A stretch of 30,142 bases of DNA from JBCBSS01 sp039819065. Its GTDB lineage: Bacteria; Bacteroidota; Bacteroidia; Cytophagales; Cyclobacteriaceae. The first letter of the stretch is position 1. Each line of letters begins with the position of its first letter. The notes beneath the pieces were generated by a model that was not told the DNA's origin, did no database searches, and saw nothing but the letters and a program-made list of their open reading frames with translations. Below are positions 21,929 through 30,142 of this stretch, piece by piece. The position numbers and the translations under genes were made by a program. Location of the stretch: the NCBI GenBank assembly GCA_039819065.1, contig JBCBSS010000097.1:1-30142 (forward strand), written 5' to 3'.

Positions 21929-22987
21929 ATGACAATACTGAGAAACATAAAGTTGAGAGAAGTTCACGTACGATGGATAGGTATTCCATTGATGGGGTTG
22001 TTAATGACTTTCGTACACGAAAGGGAAGTTGGTGAAAGTCTCCTTCAAAAGTATATTGTGGCAACCACCTTTACCCTCGTGTTTTGGAATGGGGCTTTTA
22101 CGATTTTTATGTTTTTTCGGAGAAAATTTCCTCAAATCCGGCAGACACCAAGACGCCTCATTCTTACTGTAATTACCTTAATCGTTTTCATGACCATTGG
22201 CGACCCGCTTTTATGTCTGATATTTAACTATAAGACCTGGCAAGAAGTAACAAACCCCGCCATTGTATTTGACCATGCGGTGATAAACTATGCTGCGGCC
22301 TTTGGAATAGGGTCGATCTATGAGAATGTTTATTTCTTCGAACAGTGGAAGAAGAGCATACAACTCAATGAAGCACTTAAAAACCAACAGGTGAGAACGC
22401 AATTCGAAGTGCTTCAGAATCAAATGAGTCCGCACTTCTTGTTTAATAGCCTTAATACGCTTACAACCCTCATTAGTGAGGATGGTAAGATAGCTATTGA
22501 ATTCACGGAAAAACTATCGGAAGTATATCGATATATTCTACAAAACAAGGATAAGGAAGTAGTTCGCTTAAGTGAAGAACTGGAATTCGCTAAAAGCTAT
22601 ATTTTCTTGTTGAAGATTCGCTACCCTGAGAATCTGCACACACATTTCAATGTAGATGAATCCCACTTAAGTCAAAGTATAGCACCACTTACTATACAGA
22701 TTCTATTGGAGAATGCCATTAAACACAACAGGATTTCGAAATCACACCCTCTCCAAATAGATATCTATGTAGACAGGAATAACAACATTGTGGTTAAGAA
22801 TAACCTTCAGAAGAAAAACGTAATCGAAAAGTCTACCAAAACCGGCTTATCCAATATCAGAAAACGCTATGCCTACTTCGGTCAGCATGATATAGCAGTA
22901 GCTTCTGGCAATGGTAATTTTCTCGTCTCAGTGCCACTACTCAATATCAAAAAAGAGGCACATAAACTGATGGCTCCCGGTGTATGA
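21929..22987 (+). CDS. LytS/YesM-type sensor histidine kinase
   Basis: The product has 352 residues with about four membrane helices in the first 140 residues (WIGIPLMGLLMTFVH, IVATTFTLVFWNGAFTIFMFF, LTVITLIVFMTIGDPLLCLIF and the INYAAAFGIGSIYENVYFF region). The His_kinase domain has the phospho-acceptor His169 in QNQMSPHFLFNSLNTL. The ATPase part has ENAIKHN (261-267) and a TGLSNIRKRY lid near 305. There is no extracellular sensing domain of any size, so a membrane or lipid signal is likely. It is followed with a 4-base overlap by the LytTR regulator, its certain partner by context. The ligand is unknown. Confidence 0.93.
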   Translation: MTILRNIKLREVHVRWIGIPLMGLLMTFVHEREVGESLLQKYIVATTFTLVFWNGAFTIFMFFRRKFPQIRQTPRRLILTVITLIVFMTIGDPLLCLIFNYKTWQEVTNPAIVFDHAVINYAAAFGIGSIYENVYFFEQWKKSIQLNEALKNQQVRTQFEVLQNQMSPHFLFNSLNTLTTLISEDGKIAIEFTEKLSEVYRYILQNKDKEVVRLSEELEFAKSYIFLLKIRYPENLHTHFNVDESHLSQSIAPLTIQILLENAIKHNRISKSHPLQIDIYVDRNNNIVVKNNLQKKNVIEKSTKTGLSNIRKRYAYFGQHDIAVASGNGNFLVSVPLLNIKKEAHKLMAPGV

Positions 22988-23757
22988 GGGTATTAATAGT
23001 AGAAGATGAGGCTCCTGCTTTTCGACGACTGCAAAAGGTATTGGAGGAAATCAATCCTGAGATCGAAATCGTGGATGTACTGGACAGTGTTGAGGAAAGC
23101 ATTAAATGGTTTGAATCCCAACCCCTTCCAGATTTGGTCTTTATGGATATCCAGCTTAGCGATGGTCTCAGCTTCGAGATATTTGATGCAGTTACAGTTA
23201 ATAAGCCCGTTATTTTCACCACTGCCTTCGATGAATACATGTTGAGAGCCTTCAAGGTGAATAGTGTGGACTATCTGTTAAAGCCTATCAAAAAAGAGGA
23301 ATTGGCAGCTAGTCTTGCTAAATATGAAAACCTTAGAAATGCGTTCGGTAACGGCACACAGACCAGCACCCCGGATTTGAATGCACTGATTCGCCAAATA
23401 CGGCTGGACGACAAGAAATACAAAACCAGGTTTTTGGTCAAGAAGGGTGATGAACTCTTATCAGTTGAAACTAGTGACATTGCCTTCTTTCAGATGCGCA
23501 ATGGTGTGGTACACTTGACCACCAATGGCAACCGCCATCACATTATGGACTTCAACCTCGATGAACTCACCCAACAGTTAGACCCTGAGCGGTTTTACCG
23601 CGCCAACCGACAATTCATTATCCACTTCCCGGCCATCAAGAAAGTCCACAAGTACCACAAAGGGAAGCTGTTAATAGAACTATCCTATCCCACTGAAGAA
23701 CCTGTCACCGTGAGCAGCGAAAAAGCCTCAGATTTCAAGGCTTGGTTAGGGGACTAA
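22984..23757 (+). CDS. LytTR-family response regulator
   Basis: The product has 257 residues. The receiver domain (1-120) has acidic Glu7 and Asp8, the phosphorylation site Asp55 in FMDIQLSDG, Thr79/Thr80 in FTTAF and Lys100 in LLKP. The C-terminal LytTR DNA-binding domain (about 150-255) includes VKKGDELLSVETSDIAFFQMRNGVVHL, the usual strand block, and FYRANRQFIIHFPAIKKVHKY. The start overlaps lytS by four bases (ATGA). It would bind direct repeats at its targets. The intergenic region upstream of lytS has CCGGTTT repeats spaced by two turns, so self-control or control of the divergent TonB operon is plausible. Confidence 0.95.
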   Translation: MRVLIVEDEAPAFRRLQKVLEEINPEIEIVDVLDSVEESIKWFESQPLPDLVFMDIQLSDGLSFEIFDAVTVNKPVIFTTAFDEYMLRAFKVNSVDYLLKPIKKEELAASLAKYENLRNAFGNGTQTSTPDLNALIRQIRLDDKKYKTRFLVKKGDELLSVETSDIAFFQMRNGVVHLTTNGNRHHIMDFNLDELTQQLDPERFYRANRQFIIHFPAIKKVHKYHKGKLLIELSYPTEEPVTVSSEKASDFKAWLGD

Positions 23758-23842
23758 TCTTCAAAGTCGATTTGTTTTGAGCTTGTTGCTTGATAGACTA
23801 GAACCATTTAGCTTAGCCAATTGACTAAGTTACTACAGTGAG

Positions 23843-23959
23843 ATGATCAAAGGGGTTTTGTTGATACTAGGTGTAATAACTGCTATTGTCTCTATAGTGG
23901 GGTTGTTGGAGAGGGTAATTCGACCGGTGCTGGGATCACTTGGGCCGGTTGTTTTATAA
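23843..23959 (+). CDS. Possible small membrane protein (38 aa)
   Basis: A short frame in the 345-base gap 23758-24102 reads MIKGVLLILGVITAIVSIVG, then LLERVIRPVLGSLGPVVL and stop. It has one clear membrane helix (residues 3-20) followed by a short basic amphipathic segment, the plan of bacterial single-span small proteins. A purine-rich GTGAG precedes the ATG. It follows lytT by 85 bases. Chance is quite possible at this length. Apart from the terminator at the far end, I see nothing else in the gap. Confidence 0.35.
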   Translation: MIKGVLLILGVITAIVSIVGLLERVIRPVLGSLGPVVL

Positions 23960-24046
23960 GTTTGGTCATCATAATTTATGCAGAGGAGAGATGATACTGA
24001 GATGTACATATTCTGCCGAACCACTCCTTAGAACTTGTGACTGTAA

Positions 24047-24078
24047 ACAAAAAAACCGCTCCATTTACTGAAGCGGTT
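24047..24078 (-). terminator. Terminator of large TonB receptor gene
   Basis: On the minus strand AACCGCT, an 11-base loop and AGCGGTT are followed by TTTTT. The hairpin lies 25 bases after the stop of the receptor gene. The perfect 7-bp GC-containing stem with its T-run is a good rho-independent signal. Confidence 0.75.
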
Positions 24079-24102
24079 CGAAAATGTATAATTTGTTTTT
24101 AT

Positions 24103-26949
24103 CTAGAAAGTTCTGGAATACTTGATTCTAAAACCTGTGCCAGGATCGCGTGAAGTTTCAATACCTGTAATGTCTCCAAAAGAAACGAACTCTCGTTCTT
24201 GAATATCTCCTAGAACGTTCGTGACCCTTAAACCAATTGTATTCTTCTGGTCTACACCAAAAGCCTTTGAGACGTTCAAGTTCAAGCTATTGAAAGGGAC
24301 AGTAAACGTATCCGGAGCGAAGTTACCACCTGTAACAGCCAGTGTGCTACTTTGACGATTGAACGCTAAAGAGCCTTGCCATCCATTAGTAAAGCTATTA
24401 TAGTTCAACGAAACATTCGTAATCAAAGGAGACTGGCCTAAGAACTCACGAGTTGTGGATATTGTCTCTCCCTCACGGGCTCTTTGCTGTCTATCTTCGA
24501 GTTCTTCGGCATCAATATCTATCTGAGAATCTGTATACGTTACGTTAGCGCTGATAAGGAAGTTTTCAAATGCCGGAGAGATAAAATCGAGATTTTTCCT
24601 TACCTCAAGCTCAACACCAATGATCTCACCATCTCCTACATTTCGAGGTATGATATTTCTGGCATCAGTGCTAGATCTTACAATTTCAATTGGGTTTTGC
24701 AGTGTTTTATAGAAACCACCAATTGATATAGTTTGGCCACCTTCTAGGAAGTACTCCCACCTTAAATCATAGTTGTTAATGTTGGTTTCGATCAAATCGA
24801 TATTACCAATGAAGGTGAAACCAGTCAATACGTCTTGTATTTCGGCAAAAGACTTTTCTTTGAATGAAGGTCTTGCGATAGTCCTGTAGTAGGATGCTCT
24901 AAGGTTAGAGTTTTCGATTACAGAATAGATTAAATTCACAGAAGGGAATAATTCGAATGAGCTAAGAATGTTCTCGTCTTCTAATACAATACCCGCAGGG
25001 TTATCAGGAATATTACCGGCTTGGTTGTTACCTGTATACCACTGGTCATACTGTTCAACACGTAATCCAACTACTGACTTTAATTTTTCAGTAATGCCTA
25101 ATTCGCCCATCACATAGGCTCCGAAAGTATTCATTCTACCTCTATATGAGTTTGATCTGGCGGAGTTATTTTGTATTGCTACACCTTGCCTATCAACGGT
25201 GAAGATATTGTCAAGGGCCAAGAGTCTGTCTGGGTCAGCATTGAGATTAAGACCGTCTTGATTAGAAACGATATCAAGAAAGAAACTTGGTAGTTCAAAA
25301 TCACGCTCTTTATATATATTGCTCAGACCGCCTTTGAATTTGGAAGGTAAGCCTCTGAGTTGAAAGTTCTTAGTATAATCAACTTTAGCCACATAGTTTT
25401 GCTCATCCAATAAACGCCATAATCTATTAGGCTCACCAGTCTCTTGTTCATCAATTTCAGGAGGATCGTTGTCCAAGCTGAAAGGAGTGATACGAAGGTC
25501 AAGGTCATTTACTGTGGCAAAAGTAGGAGAAAGTCTCCAGGATATTTCGGAATCGCTTCCCGGAAGATAATGCTCTCCTGCTATGAGAAAGTTAGTTAGT
25601 GAGCGCTCAGAATATTCAAGAACATCCACAATTGCGGTATTAAAGTTCTCACCTTGTCTATCTCTAAATCTACGGCCGGCTCTACTAGTTCCGTTTTGGA
25701 TGTGCATTCCTTGGACTCTAAATTTGGAATTATCTGTTTTGATGGAACCTCCTAAAAGACCACTGAGTTGAACATCATTAATTCCTATTGGGCCTTGAAA
25801 TAACTGCTGTCTTTCTAATTCAAGATTAGAAGCATCTTGGAAAACTTCGAACGTTGCGTCTATCGCATCTTCGAAAAATTGGGTTGTGTTTCGATAACCA
25901 AAAGCACCAATATAACCTAAGGTTACTTTTTCCTTTTCAATTTGGTTTCCGGCAGAAAAGCTTAAGCTTCCATTGAGGCCACTTGTCGCCATTCTGGCGG
26001 CCATGTTACTATTAAAATCTAAGGTTATATCCCTGATTTCCTGATTAACGGTTTGATCAGTGAAGCTTGGTGCTGGGATTTGATCGTTGACAGCATCAAA
26101 AGGAAGCTCTCTGTCTCCATTATCAAAACCTAGAAAATCTGTACCACCTCTGTCATAAGTAAGGAAGTTATTCTGAAAGTGCATATCAGGATTGAACTCA
26201 AAACTAACCGACAGGTCTATTTTCTTCTCATCCGGAAAGTCTTCAGTTTCTATATCCACCGTACCACCAACAAAGTCTGCGGAAAGGTCAGGTGTGAAAT
26301 TCTTAAATACGATTATGTTGTTTATGACATTAGTTGGGAAAATGTCAATTTGAATAGCATTTCGATCGGGGTCTAGACCAGGTACCTCTACAGCATTTAC
26401 GATGGTTTTGGTATATCTATCCCCTAAACCGCGTACAAAAACATACTGTCCCCCTTGTATCGAAACCCCGGGGACACGTCTAATGGCTCCGGCTGCATCA
26501 CTGTCGCCAATTCTGCTGAAAGTCTCTGAAGAGATTCCATCCAGAAGGTTGGGGGATTTTCTTTTTATTGTTAGCAGAGCCGCTTCAGTTGTTTTAACCG
26601 CTTCTGCCGAAATAACAACCTCCTCGAGTTGTTCTGCCGATTCTCCTAATCTGATTGTACCAACGTTAGTTACCTCTCCCGCAGTTACAACTACTCCTTG
26701 AACAGTTACTGTTTCAAAAGATATGAAAGAAGCTTGAATGTTGTAGGTGCCAGGGGCAGCTTTAAACGCAAATGCGCCATCCAAATCAGTAGCGGCTCCT
26801 GTGGCTGTTCCTTCTATGATAACCGTAACACCAATTAGCGGTTCACCTGTAGCGTCTTCTATTACAGTACCGCGAATTGTTCCTTGCTGAGCTTGTAACG
26901 TTTGTGAAGCAAAAAGCAACAGCAGAAGCGAATAGAGGTAATTTCTCAT
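24103..26949 (-). CDS. TonB-dependent receptor, large, CarboxypepD_reg-like
   Basis: The ATG at 26949 gives 948 residues. The frame is open upstream, but those codons lie across the promoter and terminator and lack a signal peptide. Residues 1-21 (MRNYLYSLLLLLFASQTLQAQ) are a signal peptide. CarboxypepD_reg-like domain: about 23-110 (IRGTVIEDATGEPLIGVTVI). Plug: about 125-260, with the conserved QYVFVRGLGDRYTKTIVNAV, then VPGLDPDRNAIQIDIFPTNV and FTPDLSADFVGGTVDIETEDFP. Barrel to the C-terminus (FRIKYSRTF). The plug pattern marks a widespread Bacteroidota receptor type different from SusC. The ligand is not known. The gene lies downstream of a beta-helix surface lipoprotein on the same strand, the likely functional partner, but is separated from it by a terminator and has its own -7 box. 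Confidence 0.94.
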   Translation of the reverse strand: MRNYLYSLLLLLFASQTLQAQQGTIRGTVIEDATGEPLIGVTVIIEGTATGAATDLDGAFAFKAAPGTYNIQASFISFETVTVQGVVVTAGEVTNVGTIRLGESAEQLEEVVISAEAVKTTEAALLTIKRKSPNLLDGISSETFSRIGDSDAAGAIRRVPGVSIQGGQYVFVRGLGDRYTKTIVNAVEVPGLDPDRNAIQIDIFPTNVINNIIVFKNFTPDLSADFVGGTVDIETEDFPDEKKIDLSVSFEFNPDMHFQNNFLTYDRGGTDFLGFDNGDRELPFDAVNDQIPAPSFTDQTVNQEIRDITLDFNSNMAARMATSGLNGSLSFSAGNQIEKEKVTLGYIGAFGYRNTTQFFEDAIDATFEVFQDASNLELERQQLFQGPIGINDVQLSGLLGGSIKTDNSKFRVQGMHIQNGTSRAGRRFRDRQGENFNTAIVDVLEYSERSLTNFLIAGEHYLPGSDSEISWRLSPTFATVNDLDLRITPFSLDNDPPEIDEQETGEPNRLWRLLDEQNYVAKVDYTKNFQLRGLPSKFKGGLSNIYKERDFELPSFFLDIVSNQDGLNLNADPDRLLALDNIFTVDRQGVAIQNNSARSNSYRGRMNTFGAYVMGELGITEKLKSVVGLRVEQYDQWYTGNNQAGNIPDNPAGIVLEDENILSSFELFPSVNLIYSVIENSNLRASYYRTIARPSFKEKSFAEIQDVLTGFTFIGNIDLIETNINNYDLRWEYFLEGGQTISIGGFYKTLQNPIEIVRSSTDARNIIPRNVGDGEIIGVELEVRKNLDFISPAFENFLISANVTYTDSQIDIDAEELEDRQQRAREGETISTTREFLGQSPLITNVSLNYNSFTNGWQGSLAFNRQSSTLAVTGGNFAPDTFTVPFNSLNLNVSKAFGVDQKNTIGLRVTNVLGDIQEREFVSFGDITGIETSRDPGTGFRIKYSRTF

Positions 26950-26972
26950 AATTTCATTTTGGTAAATGGGTG

Positions 26973-26980
26973 CAAATATA
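26973..26980 (-). promoter_or_regulatory. Candidate -7 box TATATTTG for receptor gene
   Basis: On the minus strand the sequence is TATATTTG, an exact TAnnTTTG match. It ends 23 bases before the receptor start codon, which would give a leader of about 17 bases. It directly follows the T-run of the upstream gene's terminator. Confidence 0.5.
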
Positions 26981-27012
26981 AAAAATGCCCGTAAGATTAA
27001 GCTTACGGGCAT
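26978..27012 (-). terminator. Terminator of lipoprotein gene
   Basis: Read on the minus strand, a perfect 11-bp stem ATGCCCGTAAG / CTTACGGGCAT with a 6-base loop is followed by a T-run (TTTTTATA). It begins about 20 bases after the lipoprotein stop. It touches the candidate receptor promoter. Confidence 0.85.
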
Positions 27013-27032
27013 GTTGCTATAATGCTGAAGTA

Positions 27033-28757
27033 CTAGTTGATACTAGTAAAATCTTCAAAGTCGTTAGTTAGAGCAGCTGAGTATGACCATCCTGAAAGGA
27101 AAGGCATCAAGTTAGCGCCAACTGTAGGATCATTAGAACCTGTTACTAAAGAAGCACCGTTGGTAAAGATAGTTGTGTTAGCGTTAGTGAGTGTGCCATC
27201 AGTACCAGACTCACCGAAGATTTCGCTGATCATTGAGAAAGTACCACCATCAGTGTGGGCTTCATTGAACTCAAGATCAGAGATTACTATACCAGTGGCA
27301 CCACCTGCGTTGAAGTTAGCAGCCGACTCATCTCCATCTATTTCAAATCTGTTGTTTGAAGGGAAGTTGAAGAAATAGCAGTTGCTGATATCAAGTTGCA
27401 TACCGTCTCTTAAGTCAGCGAACTCGTCATTGTCACCTCCTTGAAGAGAGCCATTAACTAATACTGACTGGCCGTCTAAAGTAGATTCAGGGCCGTCTAA
27501 TTCAAGAGCGTGGTCGCTATCGAATGAGAAACCACCACCACTACCAGGAGAGGCAATGTAAAGGAAGTTATCTATAGTTCCAGCGTAAGCTTCATCAAGA
27601 TCGTATCCGTCATCATCTGGAGCATATACGATGAAGTTGCTAACGTTAACAGTTCCACCGAAAATTTCGATGCCATCATCAGCACTGTTGATTGACTCAA
27701 CCCAGTTGATAGTTGTCATAGAACCTACACCACCAAGCGTCAATCCTTGAAGTTCATTGCCTGGGCCTAACTGAGTACCAGTAAATCTGATAGAAGCATA
27801 AGTCAATGAACCAGAGTTATCCATAGCATCGCTACCACCGTAAAGACCGTTGACATCTGATACAGGAATTCCTTCGATTTGGTTTTCTTCACCACCACCA
27901 GAACTGATAGGAGCGTTACCCAAAATTACTACGCCACCCCAAAGTCCAATAGTGCTTTCTATAGGAAGTGTACTTGTGAATCCGTCACCGTCAGCTACAA
28001 TACTAGCGGCACCATTGTCAGTACCATCCCAGAAAGCTAGGCCAGGAAGGTTGATATTGTCTTGAACTGATGTGAAGATGATTGGCTCAGTAGCTGTACC
28101 GTCAGCCATCAATGTACCACCTCTGGCTACAAGAAGTACTGAAGAAGTAGCACCTTGGCCTTCACCAGCCTTAATAATAGTACCCTCATCGATAGTCAAA
28201 GTAGCGCCATTACCTACAACTACTCTACCATTAAGAATCCATACTACATCATTCGTGAAAGTGAAATCTTGATTGATAACACCTGTAACTACATTTTGAG
28301 GATACTCTGTAGTATTATCTTCATCAGGACCTCTGAATTCGTTGTTAGGAGTAACTGTGAAAGTAACACCTTGCTCTGTAATACTCACAACCGCGGTAGC
28401 ATCATCACTTAGGCCATTTGCGTCAGTTACTGTTACAGTTACTGAACCAGCACCAGGAGTAGTTCCGGCGGTGAATGTTACTTCAACATCTCCTGATGTA
28501 GCACCAGCAGCAGGCTGTGCATCAGTGGTGGTAGTTCCACCCGTCTCAGTTACTGCTACAGAAGCTACACCACCAGGTACAGAAGTAGTAAAAGTCAATG
28601 TAACAGTAGCACCGACGTCAGCAGTTTGTGCAGCAGGAGCCGTTACTGTAGGAGCATCAGGATTTGTGATTATAGGTTCTTCATCGTCGCCACAAGAAGA
28701 AAGAATGAGTAGCGAAAGAATACCTACTGATAAAAAAATTGAAAATAATTTCTTCAT
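27033..28757 (-). CDS. Surface lipoprotein with Ig-like and beta-helix domains
   Basis: The start at 28757 gives 574 residues (the frame is open upstream but without a signal). The N-terminus is a lipoprotein signal, MKKLFSIFLSVGILSLLILSSC, with the lipid-bearing Cys22. It is followed at once by GDDEE, an acidic stretch like the lipoprotein export signals that send lipoproteins to the cell surface in Bacteroidota. Residues about 30-150 are a Thr/Ala/Val-rich Ig-like (PKD/HYR-type) domain. From about 160 to the end the chain is a Gly/Asp/Asn-rich repeat pattern (VVVGNGATLTIDEGTIIKAG, LWGGVVILGNAPI, DDGIEIFGG, DDDGYDLDEAY) that fits a right-handed parallel beta-helix. Many Asp residues may bind calcium. 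It precedes the large TonB receptor gene, as an outer-surface partner would. Confidence 0.85.
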   Translation of the reverse strand: MKKLFSIFLSVGILSLLILSSCGDDEEPIITNPDAPTVTAPAAQTADVGATVTLTFTTSVPGGVASVAVTETGGTTTTDAQPAAGATSGDVEVTFTAGTTPGAGSVTVTVTDANGLSDDATAVVSITEQGVTFTVTPNNEFRGPDEDNTTEYPQNVVTGVINQDFTFTNDVVWILNGRVVVGNGATLTIDEGTIIKAGEGQGATSSVLLVARGGTLMADGTATEPIIFTSVQDNINLPGLAFWDGTDNGAASIVADGDGFTSTLPIESTIGLWGGVVILGNAPISSGGGEENQIEGIPVSDVNGLYGGSDAMDNSGSLTYASIRFTGTQLGPGNELQGLTLGGVGSMTTINWVESINSADDGIEIFGGTVNVSNFIVYAPDDDGYDLDEAYAGTIDNFLYIASPGSGGGFSFDSDHALELDGPESTLDGQSVLVNGSLQGGDNDEFADLRDGMQLDISNCYFFNFPSNNRFEIDGDESAANFNAGGATGIVISDLEFNEAHTDGGTFSMISEIFGESGTDGTLTNANTTIFTNGASLVTGSNDPTVGANLMPFLSGWSYSAALTNDFEDFTSIN

Positions 28758-28970
28758 TACGTAAGTGTTTTGGTTTAAAACGATACAATTTTTGGGCAAA
28801 AGTGGGTATTTATTGTTAAGTGAAGCGGATGGCTCTATTACCAAATTGTTAAAGTCAAACCAAGGCTGTTAACCTTAAATTAAAAGGTTCATCGGTATAT
28901 TACGGTAAGAAGGAGTGATCAGCGCTGTGCGATGTTAAAAACGAACAAACTCTGATGAACTAGATATTAC

Positions 28971-29960
28971 CTAATTGTTAATTGGAACTTTATTGAGAAT
29001 CTCCTTGATGATCTGCTTAGCGTCGACATTGTCAGCTTCGGCCTCATAATTGAGGATCAATCGATGGTTGAGTACATCTACAGCAATGTCTTTGATGTCT
29101 TCGGGTAAGACATATTCCCTACCTTCGAAAAAGGCAATCGCTCTTGCAGCAAGGTTAAGATTAATACTGGCTCTTGGGGAAACACCAAATTGTATGTATT
29201 TAACCAATCCGTCCAAACCGTACTCCTTCGGGTCTCTGGTGGCATAAACCAACTCAATAATGTACCGTTCTAATGATTCGGAAATGTTGGTTTGGTTGAT
29301 TTCATCACGGATCGCAAAAATGTCTTCTTTGGTAAGAACAGTTTGTACCGTTTTATCGAATTGCAGATTGGACATTCTGCGCATGATCTCCAGCTCCTCA
29401 TCTTTGGAAGGGTACTCGACATGCACTTTCATCATGAACCTATCCACCTGTGCTTCAGGTAGCGGGTAAGTACCCTCTTGCTCAACAGGGTTCTGAGTGG
29501 CTAAGACAAGGAATGGTCTATCCAGATCAAAAGTCGTTTCACCTATGGTCACTTGCTTTTCTTGCATGGCCTCCAATAAGGCAGATTGCACCTTAGCTGG
29601 CGAGCGGTTGATCTCATCTGCCAGAATGATATTAGCAAAAATAGGACCTTTCTTTACCTCGAAATTACCTTGCTTTTGGTTGTAGATCATGGTTCCGATA
29701 AGATCGGCTGGTAAAAGATCAGGAGTGAACTGAATTCTCTGAAAGTCAAGGTGAAGTACATCTGCCAGTGTACTTACAGTAAGGGTTTTTGCTAGCCCCG
29801 GAACCCCTTCTAATAGAATGTGACTCTGGGTAAATAAACCCACCATGAGCCGGTTTACTAAATCCTTTTGGCCGACAACAACTTTGCCCACTTCATGAAA
29901 GACCTGCTTTATCTTCTCCTGATGTTCTTTTTTCTTGTCTTGTGCCAGTGTATCTTCCAT
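28971..29960 (-). CDS. MoxR-family AAA+ ATPase
   Basis: The product has 329 residues. Walker A is GVPGLAKT (about 55-62) and Walker B is ILADEINRSPAKVQSALLEAMQE. Sensor 1 lies in LATQNPVEQEGTYPLPEAQVDRF, which also carries the arginine region. The C-terminal lid contains GVSPRASINLNLAARAIAFFEGREYVLPEDI. All are standard MoxR features. MoxR proteins act as ATP-driven chaperones that assemble or activate partner complexes, usually with a DUF58 protein and VWA-domain Bat proteins encoded next to them. Here the gene is followed, after 213 bases, by an unrelated lipoprotein gene. Any partners must therefore lie upstream beyond the window or elsewhere. The start ATG (29960) gives the usual N-terminal helix before VVGQKDLV. 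Confidence 0.94.
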   Translation of the reverse strand: MEDTLAQDKKKEHQEKIKQVFHEVGKVVVGQKDLVNRLMVGLFTQSHILLEGVPGLAKTLTVSTLADVLHLDFQRIQFTPDLLPADLIGTMIYNQKQGNFEVKKGPIFANIILADEINRSPAKVQSALLEAMQEKQVTIGETTFDLDRPFLVLATQNPVEQEGTYPLPEAQVDRFMMKVHVEYPSKDEELEIMRRMSNLQFDKTVQTVLTKEDIFAIRDEINQTNISESLERYIIELVYATRDPKEYGLDGLVKYIQFGVSPRASINLNLAARAIAFFEGREYVLPEDIKDIAVDVLNHRLILNYEAEADNVDAKQIIKEILNKVPINN

Positions 29961-30142
29961 TGACTAATAAGCTTAAATAAAGTGCTAGTGAATTCTGAAA
30001 TAACCAAAGAATGAAATTAACGCAATAATAATTATTTCAGTGTAAAAATGTGATGAAGTGCCCTACCATACTTATGATCGGGATAATACAAACTTGGGTC
30101 AGTATACCTGTTCTAAAGGCGCCTATGTTATCACAGCTTAAT

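Noticed and set aside
26950..27012. Upstream extension of the large TonB receptor frame
   Set aside because: It crosses a terminator and a promoter box. The ATG at 26949 starts a perfect signal peptide.
28342..28764. Plus-strand frame of 140 codons opposite the lipoprotein gene
   Set aside because: The V/T/A-rich product mirrors the biased Thr/Ala/Val codons of the Ig-like domain on the other strand. The lipoprotein has a lipobox and domain structure.
30053..30142. Plus-strand frame running off the right edge, and a minus-strand frame in the same bases
   Set aside because: Both are about 30-35 codons without recognisable features. Bases 29961-30142 are treated as a leader of the MoxR gene with nothing named.

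Overview
The window looks like chromosomal DNA of a member of the Bacteroidota, most likely a marine Cytophagales-type organism (Roseivirga/Fulvivirga-like; the lineage is inferred, not proven). The reasons are two TonB-dependent receptors with N-terminal CarboxypepD_reg-like domains, a beta-helix lipoprotein with an acidic patch after the lipobox cysteine, a LytS/LytTR pair, few Shine-Dalgarno-like leaders, and TAnnTTTG-type -7 promoter boxes. I see no rRNA, tRNA, CRISPR array, phage gene, transposase gene or plasmid function.

Layout. Bases 1-1883 hold a truncated receiver-like gene, an unknown gene, a small outer-membrane barrel gene and a yccF gene. An intergenic stretch rich in repeats follows (1884-2460). 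Next come a small conserved-looking gene, an RluA-type pseudouridine synthase on the minus strand, a MITE-like palindromic element (about 3769-3937), an EamA transporter and a PLP-dependent deaminase/desulfhydrase. A TetR gene at 5814-6485 diverges from a five-gene operon (6704-11416). That operon encodes a DHRS4-like SDR, an ACAD10/11-like acyl-CoA dehydrogenase, an APH-fold kinase, a 3-hydroxyacyl-CoA dehydrogenase and a membrane-anchored unknown, and it ends at a clear terminator. A second repeat-rich gap (11487-12084) carries copies of the same repeats as the first gap and a possible gene remnant.

Further right are a thioredoxin-fold secreted protein without cysteines, a marR-SDR-doxX-MFS cluster with two matching candidate MarR operators, a hairpin-rich gap, and a histidine kinase with a CRP-like sensor domain. 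A four-gene minus-strand operon (TonB receptor, STAS/SpoIIAA-like protein, SDR, small protein) diverges from a lytS-lytT two-component pair. The end holds a large TonB receptor with a surface-lipoprotein partner and a MoxR ATPase.

How the genes may work together. The strongest system-level reading is that 6704-11416 encodes a 4-hydroxyacyl-CoA (gamma-hydroxy/keto acid) catabolic route. It would work by phosphorylation and phosphate elimination, as in the Pseudomonas putida levulinate (lva) pathway and in human ACAD10/ACAD11. It would be controlled by the divergent TetR through two nearly identical 19-bp sites, one at each start. Two further local circuits are proposed from DNA motifs: MarR acting on marR and its SDR, and LytTR acting on the region between the TonB operon and lytS. 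Several repeat families (A, B and C, a MITE-like palindrome and REP-like hairpins) fill almost all the larger gaps. One pair (family A) is inverted and about 9.5 kb apart.
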